Source: a virus. Taken from it: 20,679 nt of DNA. Position numbers and translations under genes: made by a program. Below the pieces are notes generated by a model. It did no database searches and was not told where the DNA came from. It worked only from the letters and a program-made list of their open reading frames with translations. Below are positions 17,101 to 20,679 of the stretch, piece after piece; positions within the stretch are counted from its first letter, which is position 1, and every line of letters starts with the position of its first letter. The stretch is taken from the IMG/VR virus record IMGVR_UViG_3300025131_000535, positions 1 to 20,679 of that record. One strand, given 5' to 3'.

Positions 17101-18852
17101 ACAATGCCAGCTAGTGATGCTGTAATGCTGACGGCTTCAGTTGCCGGTACCGCCGGCAACTTTAGTCTTCTTGATGACGGCCTCGGTGAGGTTGTAATTC
17201 TCGGAATGGCCGGCGGCGCCGACGGAACCAACACAATCACAGAGGACGATCAGTGGACGATTAGTGATGGTGGTACCGATGGCGAAACTCACTCAATGAC
17301 TTTTGCTCTTACGGCCTCCGGAGGCTCATGCCCCGCCGGCGCAACAGACTGCGCGCTGATCGACATGACTGATATCGATGCGACGGCCACCAGTTTGGCT
17401 GCGAAGATTAATCTTCAGGACGACCTTAATATAACAGCCGGAGTGGAGAAAAACGGTCTGCTAAAAGCCAGAATAACATTAACAAACAACACAACAGGCT
17501 CTGCTGGGAAGGTACCTATTACAGCAACGACTTCCTCAAATGGCGACGGTTACCAGGAAATAGGTGGAATGGCCGGAGGCGCCGACGCGGTGTACTCCCT
17601 GGATTCTATGGATCGGTTTACCCTTAGTGATGGCGGAACGGACGGAGGCACCACTAGTGCCACCTTTAAACTTAAAACCGGGGCCTCGGCAGCAGATGAG
17701 GCGGAGCTTGTAGATAATGATGCCTCTGCCAGTGCAGCAAATCTTATCGCAAAGATTAATGCTTATACCGATTTGGGCGTGACGGCCTCTCCTGGCGCCG
17801 GAAATTCGGCAGCAAATGCCTTTATTACATTAACAAATGATAATTTCGGGAGCGACGGCAACGTAACAATCGGACTAATAGTTGATGACGCCGCGTACTG
17901 GGCAGCGTCTGGGATGGCCGGGGGAGTGACGTACGAGGCTGCCAATGTCTATGGCGACACTTACGGCGCCTTGTCGGTAGCCACCCCAGCAGATACAACC
18001 GTTCCAGTTCCCCCCGCCGGCCTCGCAGTGACAGAAAACTGCCAGATCTACACTCAGGGACTTTGGCACGATTATGGGACAGTCCCAAGTGGCTCAGATG
18101 AGGGCGTTTTCGCTGTCATTGAATCGCCTTCTCCCAAAGAAGGAAATTCTTTAGCTGAGTTGGTTGGTATGCCAATTGGGCAGCAGTTTAGAATTGGTGG
18201 GGTTAAGGGTCGCAATATGCTAGAGGAGGCTGTCGTCGCAGTACCATTTTTCATGGGCCGAGACAACCGAAGAAAATTCTATAAGTTAGATAGTGAGTCA
18301 AAGAACTCCATTAAAACGTTAACTACTCAACTAGATAAGTATATTTTCCCGCCTAGGTTTGATTTTATTCGGAATGATGATATGGATCCGATAGCCATGT
18401 ATGTATTTGAGTTTAGCCGTGCCGTTACTCAAAAAGATATAGCAGACATGTGGCAGAATCTTCCGCCCTCAATTCATGAAACCTTCGTCCAAAAAGAGTC
18501 GACTATTGAACACAGGCTTCTAAAAGATCAGATGCTGAACAAATCCGGCCGGCCCTTACGGAATGATCTTAGGTGGTTGGTATACAAAGTGAAAAAAAGA
18601 GGAGAAATGGACTATTCTAGGTTCACCAAGAAGGGCCTAATTGACGATACTGGAACCATACCAAGCAATATTAATAATGCGGCTTATTCCTACAATTGGC
18701 CATATGATTATTTCTCCTTAGTGGAACTAGTTAAAATTGATGAAGCAATTGGATATACCTCTGAGTTACCACCAGATAGTAGGGTAGAAATAGTAGGGGA
18801 CGTAAATATTTCGTCACGCGATGGTATAATGATAAACATGGAAGAAGAATAA
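8179..18852 (+). CDS. Giant 3557-residue baseplate-associated protein with nested LamG-like domains and a possible gp7/gpI-like core
   Basis: A single uninterrupted frame from ATG 8179 to TAA 18850-18852. Order of regions: a short N-terminal arm (1-120); a first LamG/concanavalin A-like domain in two halves (about 120-276 and 538-690) with a complete second one between them (277-537); a helical block (about 695-894) with KGTRQSFRNVLRCFGV at 843-858; a third lectin-like jelly roll (about 895-1142, SKRVYVGAHRQDFEG then VRVGFCRYWLDD); a second helical block (about 1250-1386, NDMISVMSVEDDME to ESHVLERSKY); a long aromatic- and Ser-rich beta region (about 1390-2834) with blocks such as FLPYKGFYPAERTQQL near 2440; an inserted repeat block (about 2853-3285); and a C-terminal domain with GLWHDYG at 3294-3299, PIAMYVFEFSRAVTQKDI and YNWPYDYFSLVELVKID. 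The ribosome binding site is weak. From memory the C-terminal blocks match huge structural proteins of uncultured marine phages. A baseplate wedge or adhesin role is inferred from its place after gp25 and gp6. Confidence 0.85.
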   Translation: MSLKGLFNTVAVTKIVDDKTSAEIGGVVESADYHLADIIDEKRFIPSIDFSQPKNFAKYGSAVKYYEDSYTYIHSSYPYDGSLAEKLQWKNSGSYIDLYIFDNKYPRTTGYINFSYGGWGTPAAAPSLTNGYGIPNNSADYEYIAIKGGPGIGGGIQNQSANVWDPANNRESNLEIDLSEGVTTEFWLKKTAFDTTKTEKEVIFDLWNNELSSSANYGRLRLELSGASPAGADPFRLTFMSGAIGRQQLSLGASTLTTASVADNAWHHYAVSLKNSPVVGTSKSIQFNGATTNQGIRTGTEAYWDALIGGAGVSSLPFSVSTWIYPSSVSPHDSTSDFFWSVSAGNYKLALSLETDGRIHAYKGNVGTVAEASSSVLISSEQWYHVVYTYEGDVNGELKIYVNGELAMSETVVADDPLGCDALSSYYMRIGGPSWTTVGTAFFDGYIDDTSIWDEELTDSSVRSLFNNGVPTNLSGPSAPSGLLSWWTMGDNSGDILNGTNVSSANNRIVDETGAQDGFAQLGSMEESQIVTQSSANNVIDAKFYVDGRPNNFISIGAMSTSSFGKIGGAMQATIGSLITSPANSTAAAMAGKLSASLDEFRYWKTQRSSEKIGRYWFTQVGGGTNTDLANTDLGVYYKFNEGITQTASVDSTILDYSGRITNGTWTGYTAGARNTGSAIVSASAAQSEFKDPIIYSTHADVVSTLQILKNSGSVHDFDNSSQLFGYFPSWMQLDDPENGNELQKLTQIISSYMDTLYLQIESFGDIHNISYLSGSAAKANTTVEKLLSAKGLLAPELFLDADILEKLGDRSEERLYRDSLSNIKNKIYQNLYNNLTAIYKSKGTRQSFRNVLRCFGVDEKIYRLNVYGNNVQFKVRNNRELYSANKRYIDFSRRAHFESTVFLSASTANAVSYLTSSVELTGGYASTLEAYILFPRKPGAKELAYSDYSYNYLTSSLFGQHTVVPTAPSSSLVWDTPDNTNFQVLAVRDTVGSVDAQFILSSSAEGALPILTSSFYDDVYENSNWIFGVTVKPAQYPLVDYIFGSDTENYIVEFKGTQVDAGEVLNSFTVTGSLSGEEATKGFLTGSKRVYVGAHRQDFEGAVIDRSDVRVGFCRYWLDDITLNLMQDHGRDVQNYGTLNPSRSPYLFQGEAGTHGRGSGSAEFLETDTLAMNWDFATVTGSNASGEFTVPDFSSGSTAAQSSRWGPLGNLLAAQHTGYGYGFPASSTQVIDADYVLAAELQDFERLNSNDMISVMSVEDDMEFTRESRPINFLYAIEKSMYQSISENMLQMFGTITDFNNIIGSPANKYRDTYRSLRILRERFFERVGNTPDLDKYIEFYKWFDSSLSKILQQLVPASAQFSKDVLTVVESHVLERSKYQHKFPTVDLKSGDIEGSIISPLPLSPGWQFTHHPVNDREDTNANYWKNLASRATGKLASTNTALDSNKQIYFDNSTKDTRDRKERNTYRFKSTTQKTIRAGTTTHRNKKANFVFDATAPCGPVVPGTNIPQNIMMSFNTDVEQNQDIVDDLHPGKKKRLGFGIDPTINNTPGQLKQDGNILAPFSLYSSSVSTGYNSYVVGFYTGSVMLTNLHEDIVLTNETRPLQGPFTEKFVGGRYYRHGPLNGQHGSLDTPDDRAEGFRLEFGVSAPSSYSGALGIVPPNYPFVDSPSGSAPYGFLGRLPTAQRLRDEGSKRPVNIKNILMSTASAQTRLPGTILHSKIGNYTKNYQVIQSAGRTINDPFFQDQSFSFAANPLASNQTIRGRFPLSNVHGSPATPNVGFVEHEIPQRTGSNSNKTIFVNKFSAPGGYSSISPGYLGPAHEEKSVYNVLSYRNLSVLDYGVYESASADASTNLTMHVDQAFKNNISVSRGLKQRLVPHNAPFGYDGVYTELPAYYKVNRNARTQISDADGNTTQKYDNYFVHHPIPRSIKQYRWVTSSYDASYTDPGKFYGYSELSGGYFIESLPTISQSSDYDDETFTYLTIRIADPVSSATNTLGFPLSDATSSYINSEYWAPPAFNQPPDMFNSLMLMRNGPYQAPSWKQLRQKDHPVLRNHEKNSILSLRTKSGYDVTIGARRGNNLTQFTEPQVYSSEMPLIHRFQIGQDRVHILSLKNSFGNKLIAFANYEANNLLNTQRKYDSGNLYFNRINSMILMGRNKDKSVNSALSNIGATYAQTVYPATYNAFLNRTRSRNYYSIADVWNNSRALRSDAARENSQGTTITKTYVAYPSKWLTDAHHVYSSSVSYTYDDGAGELQNSYSRYYVQTNGSARSPIIYPAATYNARIPLGTVSSSTSPSGFWPAFVGDRFNLVMGSYSGSLGIAGSGKVPYKNYEDYAKHLRLIGKDYSIVPEFRISEHIAEFLQGEDFTTLGDIDDLLSLTGSAYNSSAETGFYQEYANSDFMKMFQVVNDAYDGSKLVDGSEMEQDKIGLRCNALLQFLPYKGFYPAERTQQLASLFSQSYGPQVFKSGSGLAEAAVYRAILEPLYSQGVMYNTIKSGIAVSNFIISNTASIPAQIIATPGGGPPSANLSSSAVKSTGATPLPEGNLFFEYMLPPFKSTDGSFSGSYWNENGYFFEKVPFEALYQPRNFLSEDYISYTGRVYDTGLQSASLLEYADEGGGTSEDNYVTWNGQGDRKYELAIDNFLCETVNFFQNGLTSIVSSREDDFGAIESGSVYSMTLKLYRPTTVSPGHDWADTGSIIPDYSKFDMYRRVSAFGPPIASKWWDIDASFDGAADYSASFSHLTPPYIAGSGSCTFSYTASSNGIPTLDDIFSNMSITYNRMEFTTLQNTDNAGGEMTDYKVQLKDSFNLTQSINSVPAGTRTQKKQWLIQSKFETPVINIAGDRRTCGTAEVAGAYATGMVALTSSVVSSAFATGYIDLTASSPGEATATGSVEFAGVPNDTKFLYFQGASGTQYAYFADAGATRVNPSYAETNNVWYFNYGADKDEAAENLRDALTASAFVVTDGGSVTMPASDAVMLTASVAGTAGNFSLLDDGLGEVVILGMAGGADGTNTITEDDQWTISDGGTDGETHSMTFALTASGGSCPAGATDCALIDMTDIDATATSLAAKINLQDDLNITAGVEKNGLLKARITLTNNTTGSAGKVPITATTSSNGDGYQEIGGMAGGADAVYSLDSMDRFTLSDGGTDGGTTSATFKLKTGASAADEAELVDNDASASAANLIAKINAYTDLGVTASPGAGNSAANAFITLTNDNFGSDGNVTIGLIVDDAAYWAASGMAGGVTYEAANVYGDTYGALSVATPADTTVPVPPAGLAVTENCQIYTQGLWHDYGTVPSGSDEGVFAVIESPSPKEGNSLAELVGMPIGQQFRIGGVKGRNMLEEAVVAVPFFMGRDNRRKFYKLDSESKNSIKTLTTQLDKYIFPPRFDFIRNDDMDPIAMYVFEFSRAVTQKDIADMWQNLPPSIHETFVQKESTIEHRLLKDQMLNKSGRPLRNDLRWLVYKVKKRGEMDYSRFTKKGLIDDTGTIPSNINNAAYSYNWPYDYFSLVELVKIDEAIGYTSELPPDSRVEIVGDVNISSRDGIMINMEEE
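9007..9789 (+). other. LamG/concanavalin A-like domain inserted within another LamG-like domain (residues 277-537 of the giant)
   Basis: This segment is a complete LamG-type jelly roll: opening strand SIQFNG (284-289), FSVSTWIYP (318-326), EQWYHVVYTYEG then LKIYVNGEL (381-405), and the closing FFDGYIDDTSIWDEELT (442-458) with WWTMGD (485-490). The flanks read as one interrupted LamG: WHHYAVSLKN before it (266-275) and NVIDAKFYVDGRPNN right after it (538-552), which would normally be adjacent. The second half then continues with LDEFRYWKTQR and LGVYYKFNEG. Boundaries are accurate to perhaps ten residues. Confidence 0.6.
10261..10860 (+). other. Helical block with KGT...RNVLRCFG motif, possible gp7/P2 gpI-like wedge core (residues 695-894)
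   Basis: This stretch is helix-rich: SSQLFGYFPSWMQLDD, LQKLTQIISSYMDTLY, LYRDSLSNIKNKIYQNLYNN and IYKSKGTRQSFRNVLRCFGV. Small tail proteins of the P2 gpI family, the counterpart of T4 gp7, have a similar arrangement of helices ending in a Lys/Arg-Gly-Thr motif and a helix running into a Gly near a Leu/Phe. It follows gp25 and gp6 in gene order, as gpI follows gpW and gpJ in P2. The match is by eye and remote. Confidence 0.4.
10861..11604 (+). other. Third lectin-like (concanavalin A/LamG-type) jelly roll in the giant (about residues 895-1142)
   Basis: Opening strands FESTVFLSAS (898-907) and TLEAYILFPRK, then NWIFGVTVKPAQYPLVDYIFG, SKRVYVGAHRQDFEG and SDVRVGFCRYWLDDITLNLM. The last block resembles the usual LamG ending in which a rigid strand leads to an R.W helix-like turn. 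Divergence is larger than for the first two lectin-like regions. Confidence 0.4.
16762..16905 (+). repeat. Three tandem 16-residue (48-base) repeats with an Ala-Thr-Gly core
   Basis: The core A-T-G followed by a hydrophobic strand recurs at residues 2862, 2878 and 2894 of the giant (ATGMVAL, ATGYIDL, ATGSVEF), an exact period of 16 residues. The DNA is diverged (gccacaggg, gcaacaggg, gccaccggg), so this is an old protein-level repeat and not a recent slippage product. The pattern suits short beta strands in a solenoid or hairpin stack. Confidence 0.7.
16885..17925 (+). repeat. Three tandem beta modules of about 111, 121 and 115 residues, each ending GMAGG
   Basis: GMAGG occurs at residues 3009, 3130 and 3245, which sets the unit ends at bases 17217, 17580 and 17925. 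The second and third units share a strand pair containing SDGGTDG (3029-3035 and 3150-3156, exactly 121 residues apart), a helix like TSLAAKIN / ANLIAKIN, and ARITLTN / AFITLTN before a glycine-rich turn. The first unit is more diverged but has the equivalent helix DEAAENLRDAL and the strand VMLTASVAGTAGN. Such modules are common as beta decorations on phage structural proteins; the binding target, if any, cannot be read from sequence. Confidence 0.75.
18840..18847 (+). promoter_or_regulatory. Purine-rich ribosome binding site (GGAAGAAG) for the 366-residue protein
   Basis: GGAA at 18840-18843 is 8 bases before the ATG at 18852, inside the last codons of the giant gene. It is a moderate Shine-Dalgarno match; the TAATG overlap (18850-18854) also favours re-initiation at this start. 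Confidence 0.45.
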
Positions 18853-19952
18853 TGCAGTTTTTTGATGACAAACAAGAGGTAATGGATGTTATAATTACGC
18901 CCTTTGGAAAACATCTTTTGTCTCAAGGGCGTTTTAAACCGCAATATTATGCATTTTTTGATGAGGATATTTTATATGATTCCCTCTGGATTAGTGGGTC
19001 TGTAATTGAAGAGCCCCAAAATACCATTGAGGGCAGAATTCAACATGAAACCCCAAGAATAAAGCAGCAGTCTGTTTATACTGGTATAGAAACTGCAATT
19101 AATATACGTAACGATATAATACGAACCGCGATCGCTGGCGCAACGTATGACACAGGTTCTTATGTGGTCCAGGACACTCACAATCATGCTGTGTATAACA
19201 AAGAGACACTTCAGCAGCATGGTGATAGGTTCTCTTTTTTAAGTAAGCCTCTTGGCCGATCAGCAATAGCGTCTAAATATCTCCCGGCTTGGAATGTCTC
19301 AATGCTAAAGGGCGCGATAAGTTCCAGTCAAGGCTATTTCGTAAATCCTCAGGACGACGCCCAAGATACAACGGGTTCCATAGAGAATATTCCTCAAATT
19401 AACATTAATCTCAATTATAAAATTTATGTTAATGAGGTCGGCCCAGAATATCAATGGACAATCGCTGACACTACAGTTGCTTATACTGCCGACACTTTCC
19501 CGGTCCAGGAAGAAGGCTTTGAAGAGCAAGATGTAAGCGACGTCTTCCCCCCGTCGACGATACAAGACATAGCATCTGAAGTTTTTGGCGATGGTACTTA
19601 TTTTACACTACAAAACGGTAAAATAATAATTGATCTATTGGAAGAAAACGTTGACTTTAAAAAAGAGAACTTTGACATTCAGGTATTTGCATCTGGGTCG
19701 CTATTTAATTCAGTTAATAATGAACCACAACAGCTACTCTTCTCGAATGCGTTGATTGCCCCTCAGGGAGACGATGTTGAGAAATACCTAACAATTCGTG
19801 TTGATCGGGGGATAGATGATGCCCGAATTAGCCGCGGCCAAATTAAAAATCTTACCGCCCTTACCACAGATAGTGCAACAACTAACGTGATCAGTACTCG
19901 CGAGTTTTTGGTTCGAGATCTTTATGACCCCGAAGAGGATATTTGTGAATAA
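18852..19952 (+). CDS. Conserved-looking phage structural protein of unknown function, 366 residues
   Basis: The gene starts in a TAATG overlap with the giant gene and ends in a TAATG overlap with the next one. The N-terminus is distinctive: MQFFDDKQEVMDVIITPFGK (1-20), then LLSQGRFKPQYYAFFDEDILYD (22-43), followed by an acidic segment and TPRIKQQSVYTG. From memory, proteins with this opening occur beside large baseplate or lectin-like genes in uncultured marine phages, without an assigned function. The rest is mixed beta with several acidic patches (a DTFPVQEEGFEEQDVSDVF segment near residues 214-232) and ends DLYDPEEDICE. No signal peptide, membrane helix or catalytic motif is visible. Tight coupling to the giant suggests it is a partner in the same substructure, perhaps an adaptor or assembly factor; that is inference. 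Confidence 0.8.
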   Translation: MQFFDDKQEVMDVIITPFGKHLLSQGRFKPQYYAFFDEDILYDSLWISGSVIEEPQNTIEGRIQHETPRIKQQSVYTGIETAINIRNDIIRTAIAGATYDTGSYVVQDTHNHAVYNKETLQQHGDRFSFLSKPLGRSAIASKYLPAWNVSMLKGAISSSQGYFVNPQDDAQDTTGSIENIPQININLNYKIYVNEVGPEYQWTIADTTVAYTADTFPVQEEGFEEQDVSDVFPPSTIQDIASEVFGDGTYFTLQNGKIIIDLLEENVDFKKENFDIQVFASGSLFNSVNNEPQQLLFSNALIAPQGDDVEKYLTIRVDRGIDDARISRGQIKNLTALTTDSATTNVISTREFLVRDLYDPEEDICE

Positions 19953-20679
19953 TGAAACAAACCCCACTAAGTCCTGGTAACGTTCCAACCAATATAAAAA
20001 AAGTAATAGTTAATAATACAGGCGCCTCCTATGATTTAGAAATTTCGGTGGAGGCCATATCACCCGAAACCATAGACTTTACTGATTCAAGTCTCTTTGT
20101 ACTCGCCACGGCTGATTATAGTGTTGCACAACAAATTACCAAAGATAACTCTGTAGCTGTTAAATATCTTACCAAACAAAAAACCAACCCTGCAGTTGTT
20201 TATACTGTGAGCTCCTTAAGGCGATCTCGTGTTGTTAAACCACCGCGGTACTTTAAAAAGACTCAGTCAGGATATAATAAAAACTTAGTAATGCCAATTA
20301 GTAATGTTTCCAATTTGGTGGTGTTCGCGGGGATCCTTAAGCGCACCCAGCTACGAAAAGGAGAGGCCACTACCTTGATCTCCATAGATACTCTGACAAT
20401 TTTAAGGAACGGGGCCCCCCAAGAAAACAATATCTTACTTTTCGAAGATACATCCCATAAGAACTTGTGGCTCGGCCAAGCGTTTCAAGATAATTCGGGG
20501 ATATGGTACAAACAGTCCGGGCTCCCCACGGCATCCCCCCAACGCCTTTACTCGGTCACCGTACCAAATACTAAAGTGATATATAAGAGTCAGCTAGATG
20601 AAAACCTACTAAAGACGCTAGCAAACAGCTTTAATGATTTATATATTCTTAATAAGACCATCAACTCCAAACAAGCGAT
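19952..20679 (+). CDS. N-terminal 242 residues of an unrecognised structural protein (partial, cut by the window end)
   Basis: The ATG at 19952 shares its A with the TAA stop of the preceding gene, and the frame stays open to the last base, giving 242 complete codons plus two bases. It begins MKQTPLSPGNVPTNIKKVIV and has beta-strand character, with a basic stretch SSLRRSRVVKPPRYFKKTQ around residues 90-108 and later a helix-like YKSQLDENLLKTLANSFNDL near 211-230. A purine-rich AGAGGA at 19934-19939 is a possible but distant ribosome binding site. I do not recognise the family. Codon use and amino-acid style match the neighbouring genes, and the stop/start overlap makes a real gene very likely. 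Its place in the operon suggests another tail or baseplate component. Confidence 0.8.
   Translation, partial: MKQTPLSPGNVPTNIKKVIVNNTGASYDLEISVEAISPETIDFTDSSLFVLATADYSVAQQITKDNSVAVKYLTKQKTNPAVVYTVSSLRRSRVVKPPRYFKKTQSGYNKNLVMPISNVSNLVVFAGILKRTQLRKGEATTLISIDTLTILRNGAPQENNILLFEDTSHKNLWLGQAFQDNSGIWYKQSGLPTASPQRLYSVTVPNTKVIYKSQLDENLLKTLANSFNDLYILNKTINSKQA

Noticed and set aside
18592-18599. A7-G run followed by a purine-rich AGGAGA, resembling a frameshift site
   Set aside because: The zero-frame codons are GTG AAA AAA AGA, so the X XXY YYZ phasing is wrong. No extended overlapping frame continues there, and the zero-frame protein reads on sensibly to its C-terminus.
8179-18852. Diversity-generating retroelement target in the giant adhesin-like gene
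   Set aside because: No reverse transcriptase, template repeat or C-type lectin variable-region end is visible in the window.
388-19988. Antisense and alternative-frame ORFs of 60-120 codons across the window
   Set aside because: All lie inside much longer convincing genes, lack ribosome binding sites and family signatures, and have the biased composition expected of shadow frames.

Overview
This window looks like part of the tail and baseplate gene cluster of a large tailed double-stranded DNA phage with a contractile (myovirus-type) tail. All seven genes read left to right. They are packed with almost no spacing, and no tRNA, rRNA, CRISPR array, insertion sequence, integrase or convincing terminator is visible. 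The standard code with TAA or TAG stops fits. The style of the proteins (a gp25-like and gp6-like pair, a DNRLRE-like protein, and one giant protein with concanavalin A/LamG-type domains) recalls large phages seen in marine metagenomes. That comparison is from memory, and the host cannot be named from the sequence.

Layout: 1-4341 is the 3' part of a very large structural gene that is open at the left edge. After a 62-base spacer comes a T4 gp25/P2 gpW-type baseplate wedge protein (4404-4802), then a T4 gp6/baseplate-J-type wedge protein (4813-6630). Next are a 513-residue beta-rich protein with a DNRLRE-like N-terminal half (6630-8171) and a 3557-residue giant (8179-18852) that fills about half of the window. 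The last two are a 366-residue protein with a striking conserved-looking N-terminus (18852-19952) and the first 242 codons of another gene cut by the right edge (19952-20679). Three junctions are TAATG stop/start overlaps, and two others are gaps of 10 and 7 bases, so translation is probably coupled along one late transcript.

How they work together: gp25 and gp6 are the core of the wedge that holds a contractile baseplate around its hub. The third partner in T4 and P2 (gp7 or gpI) is not a separate gene here. The giant protein contains a helical stretch with a KGT...RNVLRCFG motif that could be that partner. It also carries at least three lectin-like jelly-roll regions, one apparently inserted inside another, and a C-terminal block of tandem beta modules. 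My reading is that the giant is a wedge or baseplate-periphery protein carrying receptor- or glycan-binding domains, with the 513-residue protein as another decoration. That is inference from order and fold signatures, not proof.

I found no defence system, retroelement or other clearly new machinery. The most unusual content is the architecture of the giant gene.
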